From positions 21,991,572 to 22,055,571 of the forward strand of contig NC_079485.1 of NCBI RefSeq assembly GCF_026230105.1: a stretch of 64,000 bases of DNA, in the 5' to 3' direction. The stretch is from Diorhabda sublineata. Taxonomy: Eukaryota; Arthropoda; Insecta; Coleoptera; Chrysomelidae. The first letter of the stretch is position 1. Every line of letters starts with the position of its first letter. Of the stretch, positions 9,685 through 21,357 are shown in pieces. Under the pieces are notes generated by a model, which saw only the letters and a list, made by a program, of their open reading frames with translations, made no database searches and was not told the origin of the DNA. Both the position numbers and the translations under genes were made by a program.

Positions 9685-12600
9685 ATGCCAAAATCAAAAC
9701 TAAAAGTCTTAATTGATACAGGAGGCTCAGATACAATTATATCTCCTAAAGCTTCTACCTTTTTCAACTCAAATCACATTTATAAAAAGCCCTTCACGTT
9801 GACTCTAATATTAAAACACCCTTGCTCGAAGAACTTAACATTTTAGAACCCATCGACGTTAGAATTGCCGATTGGAGTAAAGACTTCGACATACTACTAG
9901 GAAATTACGACCTAGAACGCTTGCATGCTTTGATAGATTATCAAAGTAAATTACTTACATTAAAACGTCTTAATATTACTATTCCTTTTGACACCTTGTA
10001 TAATAAAATTCCTGTAGACATCTTCAATGTCGACATTCTCCTACCCGAAACTATAATAAATAACATTAAAATTCCTGAATCTATCCATACTATTGCCAAC
10101 GGTTACATTAACGATATCTATTTACCAACTCCTTTGCCCTTAGAACCTATACATGTCGAGCATTTAGATAAATACGAAATATGTAACGGTCCAAGTAAAT
10201 TCGATCCTTCATTAATTCGTACTCAGCATTTGAACCAAGAAGAAAAGGAAAAAATTTTGAAGCTTTGTAACAAATATAAGGATATTTTCTATGACGATAA
10301 TTCCGATTTAACTTTTACTTCGGTCATTAAGCACGAAATAAGAACAAAAGACGAAAACCCAATTTACGTCAAAGGCTTCCGACATCCGAAAGCAATGCAA
10401 GAAGAAATTTCCAGACAGATTAATCAATTACTCGATAAAAAAATTATTAGACCATCAATGTCTCCTCACTCCGCCCCTGTTTGGGTTGTACCAAAAAAAA
10501 CCGATGCTTCCGGCAAGAAAAAATTCCGTATGGTAATTGACTACCGCAAACTAAACGAAAACACCGTTGAAGATAAGTATAATCTTCCCAATATAGAAGA
10601 CATTTTAGATAATCTAGGAAAAGCTACATTTTACTACCCTTGATCTAGCCCAAGGCTTCCATCAAATTGAAGTCCACCCAAATTCAATCGAAAAAACAGC
10701 TTTTTCCGTACCACATGGTCACTACGAGTTTTTACGAATGCCATTTGGTCTTAAAAACGGACCTTCCACTCTCGAAAAATTGATGGATAACATTCTCCGA
10801 CCTTTTCTCCACAAATGTTGTTTCGTATATATGGACGACGTCATAATTTTCTCTAAGTCCCTTCAAGAACACTTGATTCACATTGCTGCAATCTTTGAAA
10901 CATTCCGAATGGCAAATTTGAAAATTCAATTGGATCCTAATAAAATAGAGGCTATTAAAAATTTCCCTATTCTAGAGACTGTGAAAGAAGTGAGATCATT
11001 CTTAGGACTCATTGGATATTACAGAAGATTCATCCCAAATTTTGCAAGAATAACATCACCCTTTTCTCGATGCACTCGTAAAGGAGCTATCATAGATCCA
11101 ACGAATGTCAATTACAAAGAATGCTTTGAGAAGTGCAAACAACTCTTATGCAATGCCCCAGTTTTGCAGTACCCAGATTTTTCAAAACCTTTTGTTTTGA
11201 CAACTGACGCCTCCAATATTGCCATTGGCTTTGTATTATCACAAAACAACCATCCCATTTCGTATTACTCCCGAACTTTGAACTCCGCCGAGCAAAATTA
11301 TTCAACTATCGAAAGAGAACTTCTGGCAATCTTAGATTCCTGTAAACATTTCCGCCCGTATTTGTATGGTCAAAAATTCACTGTCGAAAGCGACCACAAT
11401 CCTCTAGTATGGATTTGCAAAATTAAAGACCCCACATCTCGGTTAGCCCGATGGAGACTGAAACTGGAAGATTACAATTTCGATGTAAAGTACCGCAAAG
11501 GCAAAGAAAACCAGGTAGCCGACTGTCCTTCCAGAGTACAGGTCAACGCACTTTCAAATTCTTCTATTTGTGCCGAACCCCCTGATCCCCACGATTTTGA
11601 TCTAGACGAATTCCTTGAAGAATTCGACAAAAATCAATCTCTCAGCGAGAATACCAAACACACCGCAACCGAAAACCCGATTTCCGGAATTCCTATATCT
11701 GAAGATCCAATCAATTCAGCAACAAATCAAATTATTATTGTCCCTAAATCTAGAGAATATGACATTATTTATAAGAAACCTTTCAAAAAACATAGATATA
11801 TCGTAAACCTCACTGACAATTGGATAACAGAAATACCTGATGCTCTCAAAAAAATACTTAGACCAAATGAAAAATTCGCAATACATGTACCCCATGAATT
11901 TCTACCCTTCATCTGTGATTACTTTAAGAAAACTTTTGACTCGACCGTTAAGGCTATTTTTTGTAATAAGTTACTACAAGACATAGAAGAAGAACAAAGA
12001 CAAATAGACTGTGTAAAACAATATCATACCGAAAATCACAACGGCATAATCGAAACTTACAAACATTTGAAAAATCAATTTTATTGGCCAGCCATGCAAA
12101 CTACTATTTCTAATCTAAGACATTATTTTTCTCACCACAATTACCCGAAAAAAATTGTTTGCGATAATGGCACTGAATTTAACTCTGCTGTAATTAAGGA
12201 ATTCATGAAACTCCACAAAATTGAAATACATTTCACAACGGTCAATAACTCATCTTCTAATTCCCCTGTTGAACGATTCCATTCCACCCTTATAGAAAAA
12301 CTTAGAACACTACGAGACCAAAATCCAGATGATCCCTTAGATGATACTTTCACACATGCAATTCTAATTTATAATCAATCAATCCACAGTTCCACTAACT
12401 TCTCACCTTTTTCAATTCTTTATGGCCTCTATGCCGAAGAAATAGATTTCGATTTTGATCTTCCGCTATACGAAACATACAACCAAAGACATAAAGACGA
12501 ACTCCAACCATTCATAATAGACTTATATAATAAACAAAAAGAAAAACGACAGAAAATTCTAGACAAACAAAATGAAAATACTGAACCAATTCCTGTAATC

Positions 12601-12765
12601 GATCCAACTAGTTCTGTCTACGTAACTAAGAAAAAACATCGACCCAAACTAAGCTCTCCATATTCTAAATTACATCCAAAAAAACAACTCAAAACTAAAA
12701 TCGTTGGTAAGACCGACAAACAAAACACCACAAGTACTCACTTAAAATTCGCAACGACTTCGTAA
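9685..12765 (+). pseudogene. Gypsy-B pol remnant (protease, RT, RNase H, integrase)
   Basis: Protease motif LIDTGGSDTIISPK is near 9709. The RT has FRMVIDYRKLNENTV near 10527, MPFGLKNGPST at 10738 and VYMDDVIIF near 10827. A frameshift near 10636 breaks it, and the segment between KIQLDP and NKIEAIK (10930) lacks about 30 residues normally holding the FLGH motif; the minus-strand copy lacks the same segment. RNase H: TDASNIAIGFVLSQ near 11203, YSRTLN, SDHNPL. Integrase: the N-terminal zinc-finger histidines are present, but the part with the CxxC and first catalytic Asp is deleted near 12112. The second Asp (CDNGTEFNS) and Glu (SPVERFHST) remain. The 675-codon open stretch 10738-12765 is unusually long for a dead element. 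Confidence 0.92.
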
Positions 12766-12859
12766 CGTAAAGAAAAAGAATATCTCAGATAGACCTTCAT
12801 TACAGGACGACCCTATCTCTGGGACATCCGCTCAAGATACAAGAAATCCCCAATAACGG

Positions 12860-14255
12860 CTATTATGCAGAAGACATAGGCAAATCAAACGAGATAAATC
12901 ACTATCATAGACATATTTTACAAATTAATTTAGAAAAATTAACTGATACTTTAGAAATAAACCCTAATGACCTTTTCGATTCACCTTTAGAAAATGGACC
13001 TTTAGCCCCTTTGAAATTTCAATATAATCACCTTTTAAACGAAGCAAAAGATAATCTTCATAAAATTACCCGTAAACATAAAAGAGGTTTGTTCAACTTC
13101 CTCGGAACAACTATTAAATATATATCTGGAAACCCTGATGATTATGACTTGGAATTATTGAAATCACGAATTACTGCTGTAGAGGTTAAAGAAAATGAAA
13201 TCATTAACAATCTTAATAAAGAGATTTCTTTTGGACACTCTATTGATACGAGATTTAATAACCTTCTAAATTTGATAAATAATAATAGTAAAATAATTGT
13301 GGCTGCAGTAAACAAGTTATCATCCGATTTCAATGGATACGTTGCACTTCATAATGAAATTCTAAACCTTCAAACTATAAACGAATTCCTTTTGAAACTG
13401 ATTCGAACTATAACTTTATCCCAACAAGACCTTTCGAATATTGAGCTCTTTACTTTAGATGAACTAGAAACAAGAATTATTAGAAACATATTCTCGGCAT
13501 TCCCTTTTAATCAGTGACGAACATCCCTATCAATTAATTGAAGCTTCTAAATCATTAGTTTGCGTTACCACCAAGACCATGCTCATAATACTGAAAATAC
13601 CCATCCTTTATCCTCATTCTTACCCTACATCTAGAATCTACCCAATTCCCAATAATGATCACATTATGATCCTGCCATCCGCGCATTACTACGCAAATAA
13701 TAAATGGTACGAAATCTGCACCAGCTTAGCTGAACACATCATCTGTACGAAACCTATAAGATCGCAATGCAAAATCCCGAATAGAATAGAATAGAGAATT
13801 GCACCAAGTCAATCACAACAGAGAACTTTTCGCAAGAAACCAGCAAAGTAATTCTATTAGGAATAGTTCATCCAACCATAATTCAAAACCAAGAAATTAG
13901 GAGAAGTAGCATCTTAATGACAAACGAGCCAATTACTATAGAAGGAATACGATACAATAAGAAAATTGTGCAAGAAATTACAGTGCCGCAAGTAGTCCCA
14001 ATCAAGCTGCATCCGAAGCACGAAATTATGTTAGAAAAACTCCAAATTCCAGAGACGCACGGACAAGTTCAACCCATTGAACCTTTAATTACAATTTTGA
14101 TTATTTTAGCCATTTTAATAACAGTCTCTGTAAGGAAACGAAAAAGAATTTCCAGATTCTTATATGGTCCCAAACTACAACCCACTCAAATCCAGATTCT
14201 CCAAGATTTGTTCTCAGAGACTTCGAGGAGTTGTACTATATTCTTCGCTGGGTGA
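12860..14255 (+). pseudogene. Gypsy-B env remnant (F-type fusion glycoprotein)
   Basis: Endogenous retrovirus-like envelope, described only. A basic cleavage-like site (RKHKRG, near 13068) is followed by a hydrophobic GLFNFLG fusion-peptide-like segment and then a long helical region. The C-terminal frame 13917-14255 has a transmembrane stretch (LITILIILAILITVS, near 14086) and a basic tail (RKRKRIS). Stops at 13515 and 13791 separate the parts, and the last 9 codons before 14255 are mariner sequence because the element is cut at 14228. Insect errantivirus-type F proteins share this layout. It cannot make a complete protein as it stands. Confidence 0.75.
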
Positions 14256-14384
14256 GACTGCTACTTCGTTATCAACACTAAAATATTAGTTAGCAGAATT
14301 TAAACGGGGACGTATGACCTGCGAAGCCAAGAATCAAAGTGGTCTACCAAATGAGATGACCACTCTAAAAGTGTTGAAGAATAT
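14229..14384 (+). repeat. Duplicated mariner flank upstream of the 3' LTR
   Basis: Repeats 7789-7944 with one visible mismatch (ATCAACAATA versus ATCAACACTA). It is mariner transposase sequence, not retrotransposon sequence, and sits where the polypurine tract should be. Confidence 0.93.
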
Positions 14385-14628
14385 AGAAATGTGAAAAGTC
14401 CCCGACACTGCCACACGACCAGCGGATTCCAAAGTGCAATAAACAATATTCACATAGTCAGCGGATTCCAAAATACGTATCAAATAAATATAAGTTCATT
14501 GCATTAAATTAATTCAATTCATTGTTTTGTTACTGTTCATTGTTAAAATATTGATTTGTCTGTAAAGTTATTTTCTGTAAATAAAAGTACTTTTTAAAAA
14601 AGTTAAAAGTATCCCAAAGAATATTTCT
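14385..14628 (+). repeat. 3' LTR of Gypsy-B
   Basis: 244 bp, one mismatch to the 5' LTR (ends AATATTTCT instead of AACATTTCT). Followed by ATAT and the continuing mariner reading frame. Confidence 0.93.
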
Positions 14629-15215
14629 ATATCCACAGAGCGATACTGGATGATCGTCGACTGAAAGTGCTTGAGTTAGCAGATGTAGTAGGTATTTCAA
14701 AAAGTGGAGAGATTTGCATATTAACTGAAAATTTGCATTTAAAAAAGCTGTACGCAAGATGGGTGCCATGTTTCCTCAGAATGGAACAAAAACAGCGTCA
14801 TGAAGATGTTTCCATCGAGAAAGAAAGCCGAATTTTTTCCCCATTTCATATTCATGGAGGAAATGTGGGTCCATTACTTCACATACGAAATAAAAACACA
14901 ATCAAAACAGTGGACTGAAAATGGAGAACCGGTTCCAAAGAAGGCAAAGACCGTTCTATCTGCAGGTAAGATAATGGCGCCGGTTTTTCGGGATGCGAAT
15001 GAGATAATTTTTATTGACTACTACTATTGACTACTATTGAAAAAGGAAACAGCGAGTATTATGCGAACTTATTGCAACGCTTGAGCGAACAATTCAATTG
15101 AAAACAGCTGAACTTGACCAAAAAGAAAATGTTTCATCAAAACAATGCAACAGTTCACACATCCGTTATTGGAATGGCCAAAATTAATTAATTAAAATTT
15201 GAATTGCTACCTCAT
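14629..15215 (+). pseudogene. Mariner transposase, catalytic part (split by Gypsy-B)
   Basis: Resumes the gene interrupted at 7944: IHRAILDDRRLKVLELADVV near 14631-14690, LTENLHLKKLYARWVP, then KQWTENGEPVPKKAKTV and AGKIMAP near 14905-14985, YYANLLQRL near 15055, LLPHADLP near 15210. The first catalytic motif, normally MDETW, reads MEEMW. The second Asp motif, normally HQDNAP, reads HQNNAT near 15143. Both substitutions and several frameshifts show a dead enzyme. The C-terminus is cut around 15215, where family A repeat begins. Confidence 0.88.
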
Positions 15216-15228
15216 GCAGATTTGCCTC

Positions 15229-15370
15229 GAAACACATATTTTTATATTGTACTTTGATCATAATTTCAGTCTCCGATCATGAATACATAAGTATTCGAAA
15301 GTTCGGAAAGAACATATATTAAACAGAGTGTAGATTGGTATTTTCGCTAAAATCCCACTACTAAAACGTT
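15229..15370 (+). repeat. Dispersed repeat family A, copy 2
   Basis: ACATATTTTTATATTGTACT, then ATGAATACATAAGTATTCGA, then AATCCCACTACTAAAACGTT. The same order of blocks occurs at 17175-17310. Confidence 0.7.
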
Positions 15371-15385
15371 CATACATATACAACG

Positions 15386-15388
<3 letters not shown>

Positions 15389-15455
<67 letters not shown>
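15389..15455. repeat. (TA)n microsatellite
   Basis: Uninterrupted TA run. A second one follows at 15748-15800. Both border the PLE-associated repeat at 15480-15745. Confidence 0.97.
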
Positions 15456-15458
<3 letters not shown>

Positions 15459-15479
15459 TTCTTCAATTTCTTAGATCTT

Positions 15480-15744
15480 TTGATTTTTTGATTTCTCTTA
15501 TTAGAACATTTTCTATTTTGATTTCATTCTTAATTTGATATTCATGATATAGGTGATCTATCGATTGATATAAGTGCGCAAATTGTCACTGTCAATATCA
15601 TATTTTGAAGAAAAGTCGGAACGTCAAATTTTATCTTCTAAAAATTATTATAAAATACCAATTTTAACCCAGAAGAGACTTAAAATCAAGAACAATTAGA
15701 TGCATTAATATATCAAAAGGTCTAAGAAATAAGAAATTAAGGAA

Positions 15745-15745
<1 letters not shown>
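15480..15745 (+). repeat. Dispersed PLE-associated repeat, copy 2
   Basis: Carries GAAAAGTCGGAACGTCAAAT near 15614, then ATATCAAAAGGTCTAAGAAA and AATAAGAAATTAAGGAAATT. The reverse complement of 50180-50340 reads almost the same (AAAGTCGAAACGTCAAATTT ... ATATCAAAAGATCTAAGCAA). Confidence 0.65.
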
Positions 15746-15803
<58 letters not shown>

Positions 15804-15904
15804 TATATATATTTATACTTGAATAATAATTTCTTCTTAAAAATTAAACGTAACTGACTTTTAGCAGATCTCCAGCTATTTACAACTTAGACTTTAAAAT
15901 ATAG

Positions 15905-16047
15905 CTACCTCCAACTTGTATTATTTGAATCAAAGTTGTTGAAGTAACAAGATGTATAAATGTAGGAAACTATAATCAACGCGAATATGTTTAAAGAACT
16001 GTTAGATAATCCCGCCGAGCCGGTCTGCATGGCAGCTGGTCGTTCAC
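15905..16047 (-). CDS. dpr: Dpr-family Ig protein, last coding exon
   Basis: Dpr proteins are insect neuronal cell-surface Ig proteins that pair with DIP receptors in synaptic wiring. This terminal exon starts after an acceptor (TTTCTTCCAG reading minus, ending at 16048) with split codon G|GT, and encodes GERPAAMQTGSAGLSNSS, the typical post-Ig linker of Dpr proteins. A hydrophobic C-terminal segment follows (LNIFALIIVSYIYTS) and a stop codon at 15907-15905. The hydrophobic tail fits a membrane anchor (transmembrane or GPI signal; not distinguishable here). The reading frame is open throughout and joins in phase with the exon at 17858-18026. This is a live-looking host gene, unlike nearly everything else in the window. 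Confidence 0.9.
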
Positions 16048-16924
16048 CTGGAAGAAAAATTAATTATTAATAAAAGATGTGGTAGAATCAATTGTATATG
16101 ATAATAGTAAAATTTTTAATGTAATTGATTTCTTATAGACTTTTGGTATTCAGAGAGAGAGACGAATATTCCAAGATTGTTATGACCTGATCAGAACTAA
16201 TCAATAAGTAAAATACTTTTAACTTCATCTAGTACTTATCTCAAGCTTGGTAAGAAAACATTTAGTTACTAGCAATTAATCACTTAATTATACATACATT
16301 ATTTTACCGTGTATAATAGCGGGACTGTTTTATCACTAAAATTATAATTGGTTGTTTTGAGTGTTTATTTCCCATTTTTTGTTCACTTAACCATTTTTAT
16401 TGGATACTTGCTAGATTTTCCCAGTTTTATTGTGTCTACTGTAAAAACTGCAGTTACCTTCCCACAAGTAGCTAAGGTATTATTCTTTAGCGATGGAGAT
16501 CACGACTGTACTAATTCTAATATATTTCCTAGCTTGTGAATACTTACTTAAATTAGTTACATTAATTAGTTAAGAATTACGGTGTCTTCAATTTTGTAAT
16601 ATCTTGATTAGTTTACGAATGACAATAAATTTTTATAGGTTAGGACATTATGAATATTTATTCGTTCGATTATGAATGAGATTGAATTTTATATGTTAGG
16701 TCGTTATGAGTAGAATTAAATTTTATAGGTATTTCTTTTTTGTAGTTGTTCCCAGTTGTTTAAACTTTAACAGATCCATAATTTATAGAATGTCTTCCAT
16801 AAAAGACATGTGTCGCTTAGGAACATCAGGATAAAATTTGCTATCGCTTTTGTGAGAGGTTATCCGATTGTTGAGTGACCTCTCCAACTGATTATATACT
16901 TCTTGTCAAAATTCCTTTATCAGT

Positions 16925-17170
16925 ATTCAACAACATTCATAACGACCTAACCTTATCCAATCTATAAAAATTTAACGTCTTCCATATCTAACCAATGAAA
17001 ATTGATAACGATTTCTATAGTAATCAGAATCAATATGCTTGATATTTGTATCAAGCGTCAATTTGAATATTGAATTTTAAAATTGATGAATCTAATGTTT
17101 TTAAAAAGATATCCAAAATTTAACACACCACAATTCTTGACTAATTGATGTGAGTAATTTTTATAATTAT
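16925..17170 (+). repeat. Dispersed repeat family B, copy 2
   Basis: ATTCATAACGACCTAACCTT, then ATCAATATGCTTGATATTTG and ACTAATTGATGTGAGTAATT, matching the order in 7320-7570. Immediately upstream, GAGAGGTTATCCGATTGTTG resembles 50560-50600, tying the family to the PLE-rich region near 50 kb. Confidence 0.65.
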
Positions 17171-17174
17171 TATA

Positions 17175-17310
17175 CTTTTATACATATTTTTATATTGTAC
17201 TTAAATTCAATCCCAGACGATGAATACATTAGTATTCGGTAGTTTAAAAATATATTAGTACACTTTCATGTTTAATTTTGCCACAATCCCATTATGAAAA
17301 CGTGATGATT
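17175..17310 (+). repeat. Dispersed repeat family A, copy 3
   Basis: ACATATTTTTATATTGTACT, GATGAATACATTAGTATTCG and CACAATCCCATTATGAAAAC, in the same order as at 15229-15370. It follows family B directly. Confidence 0.65.
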
Positions 17311-17329
17311 TATCTTTATTTTAGGTCTG

Positions 17330-17520
17330 TTCAGTTCAAATCAATTCAAAATAAAAGTTAAAAGTTTCAAGTTACGACATTTTTTTCTCTTAATCATATT
17401 TTTAAAAACTTTATTTTGAACTAGTTTTCTGTGAAAAAAGACCTAAAATTTAGACATATTATCACGAAACATATATAAAAAAGTCTAAGATGTAAAAAAT
17501 GAGAAAAACTCCTTTCATAT
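17330..17520 (+). repeat. Dispersed PLE-associated repeat, copy 3
   Basis: Aligned blocks GACCTAAAATTTAGACATAT and AAAAAGTCTAAGATGTAAAA correspond to those in the copies at 4600-4860 and 15480-15745. The GAAACGTC core is degraded (TTACGACATTT). Confidence 0.5.
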
Positions 17521-17857
17521 CTTTATATAATCAATTCCTTAGTTTTTGAAAGAGTAATGAAGGTATTATTCTATGCAACTTGTTCTTCAGCGAATATTTT
17601 CGTTTCTCTACCTAGCTCTTTCTTAATTCTAAAAAATCATGCTTATTCAATGTATTCCTCAGGTTGATTTCTAGCAATAAGCTAATCTGTTAATTTATTT
17701 ACTAATCCACTCGCTAATTTTAATATATCAACAGGTTTTTTGACAAATATCATGGAGTTTGCTTTATCATTAAAAGTGACGAAGCACTTGTGTGCTAAAT
17801 TATAAGTCAAATATAACAGTAATACGTACTACAGTAAAATGAAATGTTCCAACTAAC

Positions 17858-18026
17858 CGTTCAAGACATGTACTCTAACGCTTGCAACGTCTGCATTTGA
17901 AGGACTACAAGAATATTTTCCAGAATCCGATATATCAGCATGTTGAATTAGCAGGAAACTTGTAGTTATATCACCTTTCTCTGTAATCACGCTCACACCA
18001 CCCCGGCTCGAATCATAACTTATAAC
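17858..18026 (-). CDS. dpr: Dpr-family Ig protein, exon for second half of Ig domain 2
   Basis: Begins in phase 0 after acceptor TTTCTAG at 18027 with VISYDSSRGGVSVITEKGD, continues ITTSFLLIQHADISDSGKYS, and ends CSPSNADVASVRVHVLN plus one base before donor GTTAGT. This is the C-terminal half of a Dpr second Ig domain. DSGKYSC is the classic DxGxYxC motif with the disulphide cysteine of strand F. There are no stops or frameshifts. The exon joins exactly to YHHDD at the end of exon 26278-26405 and to the terminal exon. Dpr family membership is strong; which paralogue is not resolved. Confidence 0.95.
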
Positions 18027-19524
18027 CTAGAAATTGAAAACAATTAAGCAACTGAAATTTTATACTAGAGTAATTCATAGTATTGAACAAAACATGTTTT
18101 GGAAAGTCTGAATTAACATGCATGGATTTAGATTAATTATTTCCAGATCTTTTTAATTTGGAGTTAAATTTGCAATCAATCGGTTCCTTTATATCAATTT
18201 ATTAACGCAGTTTAGTATTTTTAAATAAAGCGAGGTAGATTGATGTTTTACTTGTCATTTAAAAAATGTTACAATTTCAAAAGTCCCATCGTCATAAGCA
18301 AAAATTCACTGAAAATGGTTTTCGTGAAAGATGCACCCGGACTTGTAGTTTTGGTTGGATTTTGTAGCCCAAAAAATATTTTCAAATAATTTAAATAAAT
18401 CGATCTGTTTTGTAATGAATCATCATTTTTGCTCAGTGGTGCTACTGGTTTCCGAAATAAAACATATTTATTTGAAGTGTCTTTTAGAATATTCGCATTT
18501 ACTGTTAAAAAATTTTAACCAACGAAGTAGACATTTTTATCGTATTTATTCTGTAGTAACTAGTTCAGCTTTTGTTTGTGTTCATTTAGGAAAGATATAC
18601 AAGTTCACTGAAATAGAGAATAATGTAATTAAAACTTTTCTAAAAGAGTGAAAATTACTGGTCAAAGTAAAAGTCAAACTAAAACTAAGAGGCTAGATTC
18701 CTAGTTTCATGCATATCTAGATAATATTGTGTTCAATATTTGATACCTCACGACTATCCGATTCATATACAGTAATAATTATTAATACAACTAATTTCCA
18801 AAAATCATCAATTTTACTTCCACTGTTCTATTTACAGATAAAGCTGAAACATGGTATCAGGCATGTTCATAATAATGTTAATAATAATAATATGAACCTA
18901 TACCTCACAAAGGTAACAGAATCCCAATAAACACTTCAAGACCATAATTGGTTTGGTACTGTTGGCAATTATATTCCTTAGCTGTATTACCTGGGGGTAA
19001 TACAGCTTTCTAGAAAACGAACTTACTGTTCTTCTGTAAAACATACTTTACTTGTAAGTAGCTTATGTATGACTCTCAACATTGCATAGAATTAAATAAT
19101 TGAATAGTTATTTAGGATAGGAAACTAATATATGAGGCTCTGATCGTTAATATGATTCATATGAACTATATAATGGTGAAGTCAAGTCAATTATGGATAT
19201 TTGGCAAGTTTCACAAAAAATAAGAGATAGCGACTCTAGTTTTGATATTTTACCTAGGAACCCATATATCTTACTTTCAACGATTATTTGGGTACCGTCA
19301 TATTACAGTGAATTTCATACCAAAAGCCAAGAAACCTTTTAGAACTACTACTATAATCTGCTGATATTGGTATAAAAGATTTGTTTGATACTTAACTGGA
19401 ATTATACCAGTTAGAATATGAGAAGAAGAAACGGCGAAGAGTAATGGAAGCGATTTCTGCAAATATATAAAAACGCATGTTATTTTATAAGGAACCTACT
19501 AGTTGTCTAATTACAATACTCGGG

Positions 19525-19750
19525 AGTTACGGACCTGGAAACTGTTATTCTATTATAAATTAAGCAAAACAGTCAGCATTTATTTTATTATATATATTTA
19601 TATTTTATAAAAAAGGGAATTTTGACTTTGACTTTAACTTTGATTCTATGTAACTTTTCATATCTTTTGCTCAGTTAATATTATATTTTGTGTCAATAAA
19701 ATTTGTTTTTTGATTTTAAAAATTGTGTTTCATCGTGAAAACACGTAATT
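19525..19750 (+). repeat. 5' LTR of Gypsy-C
   Basis: Starts AGTTACGG and ends ACGTAATT, the AGTTA...AATT form typical of errantivirus LTRs. It contains TGCTCAGTTAATATTATATT, which recurs as TGTTCAGTTAATGTATATTG in the 3' LTR. Confidence 0.75.
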
Positions 19751-19768
19751 GGTGCAGTCGGTGAGATT
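19750..19768 (+). other. Primer binding site of Gypsy-C
   Basis: TGGTGCAGTCGGTGAGATT follows the LTR, close to the TGGCGCAGTCGGTAGGA form (tRNA-Ser) known from 17.6/297-type elements. Confidence 0.7.
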
Positions 19769-19789
19769 CGTGCGGGTCGTGGAAAGATT

Positions 19790-20640
19790 TCAAAAATGAC
19801 CACAGAAGGTGCGAAATGACCTGTGAATTATTCAAATTGAAATTGGAGAAAATTAAACCATATGATGGCGATCAATACACGCTAAACAAATAAAAACCTA
19901 TGCTAATTATAATGACGTGGAAGTTAACCATCACGTTTTGAATGTATTCAAGGAAGATTAATAGAGCTCAATACATGGCCAAAATTAAAAGAAGCCCTTA
20001 TACAATGCTTTTCAGACAGAAGAGATTAAGATAATATTCTACAAGAATTGCAAGGACTAGACCATTTAGAAACAAAAATGTGATATATTTTGGGACTAGA
20101 CTTCAAGTATTAAACAGCAAAGTTATACAAAAAGTTGGTAATGATATAAGTTTTAATGACTGTTAATAATTGCCATATTAATCATTGAGATAAAACAGCA
20201 CTAAATACATTTATAGCAGGATGTATTGGTGTCCGGAGAAACAATATGCATCTGAATATGCCGAATTATTTAGAAGATGCTATGGCATATGTTGACGAGT
20301 ATGAGAACTTTGGAAGGTTGTATGGCCAAACTACTGAACCAAGAAACTAATCTGTCCAAAATAATGATTACAACTGCAAAAATTTTGATCAACATAATAA
20401 TTTTAACACAATAACAATAATTTCAATAAACATCATAATAATAATAATTATGATAGGCCAAATTTTCCGAGCCCACGAATCGATATCAATTACAGCCTCA
20501 GAAACCCTGAAAATAGCCGACTGATGTTCAAGTGTTTGGACCACAACGTGATGAATTTAGACCAAATCAAATACCCTGGGACAAACTACTAAAATTGAGC
20601 CGATGTCGACCACATCGAAAAATTTTACTTTTAGAGAGAT
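19790..20640 (+). pseudogene. Gypsy-C gag remnant
   Basis: Pieces in several frames: LFKLKLEKIKPYDGDQYT near 19825, and ALNTFIAGC-like, NNMHLNMPNYLEDAMAYVDE and YENFGRLYG near 20200-20330. They match the corresponding Gag segment of Gypsy-A at 29250-29400. An Asn-rich tail (repeats of AATAAT near 20400-20450) follows. No open frame remains. Confidence 0.7.
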
Positions 20641-21148
20641 AGTAGAAATAACAATATTTCTCATGAAAACTTTACTCAACCTAATTATAATAATCAAATA
20701 ATAATATATCCAAAATAGTAATCAAAGATCAAATTTCGTATGCTAATGATTTCGAGAAAAATTCAGATGATCGGGTACTAGATAATTTTCAAAATTTTTC
20801 TCACTCTGTAGAGAATAATAAGCAGAATCAAAATTTTTGGATAGTTCCTGAAACAAAGAAACAGAAATATTAGAAATTAATATAGCCACAAATAATCCAC
20901 TTTCATTTATTGAAATTAGCGAACCAAAAACAACTTCTCATTGACACAGGGTGCACTAAATCCTTAATTAGGTTATCAATAGCAGAAAAATTTTATCCAA
21001 ATTGCATTTATAGTTTACTAGTAGAATAATGGAATATCAAGCAAAAATACCAGCATTCAGAGAATTTAATTATGCAGGTAATATTCATTATATGTTGTAC
21101 GACTTCCATGATTTTGTTGACAGAATATTTGGCGTAAAGATATGGTAA

Positions 21149-21357
21149 CAGGGCCGGATTAAGCTAGAGGCTTGGGGAGGCTATAGCCCCGGGCCCCAGG
21201 TCCAAGAGGGCCCCATCATTCTGTATTTTTTGATATGTTAATACCACAAATCTAACGTATTGATATTATTTTGTGAATTTTTCCGGGTTTCCGAATTCCT
21301 TAAGGGGGCCCCGTCATTATTTTAGCCCCGGGCCTTATAAATCTTAATCCGGCCCTG
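21149..21357. mobile_element. 209-bp hAT-type MITE
   Basis: Ends CAGGGCCGGATTAAG and CTTAATCCGGCCCTG are perfect 15-base inverted repeats. An 8-bp target duplication TATGGTAA flanks it (21141-21148 and 21358-21365). The 8-bp duplication and CAG...CTG ends identify the hAT superfamily; with no coding capacity it is a non-autonomous element. Strikingly GC-rich (runs of CCCCGGGCCCC and GGGGGCCCC) in otherwise AT-rich DNA. It sits inside the Gypsy-C protease region, so it arrived later. Confidence 0.95.

Larger units (their letters stand above)
7941..14632 (+). mobile_element. Gypsy-B: Ty3/gypsy element with env, inserted in a mariner
   Basis: Two near-identical 244-bp LTRs (7945-8188 and 14385-14628) lie between ATAT target duplications (7941-7944, 14629-14632). 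Joining the flanks at ATAT restores continuity of the mariner coding region. Gag, protease, RT, RNase H, integrase and env remnants lie between in order. The internal part stops at 14228; then 156 bases of mariner flank, already present at 7789-7944, appear again before the 3' LTR. The second copy of this family is at 37334-43197 in reverse, and a solo LTR is at 35838-36013. Confidence 0.9.
16048..17857 (-). other. dpr intron between the last two coding exons
   Basis: 1.8 kb, donor GTTAGT at 17857 and acceptor CAG at 16048 (reading minus). It holds repeat family B (about 16600-17170), family A (17175-17310) and a PLE-associated repeat (17330-17520). No coding sequence was seen inside. Confidence 0.8.

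Noticed and set aside
8189..14228. A functional endogenous virus (also considered for Gypsy-A and Gypsy-C)
   Set aside because: All copies have frameshifts, stops and missing catalytic residues; env is never accompanied by intact gag and pol.
18355..18651. 98-codon frame in the dpr intron
   Set aside because: No domain, no homology recognised, no splice or promoter context; length is compatible with chance in AT-rich DNA.
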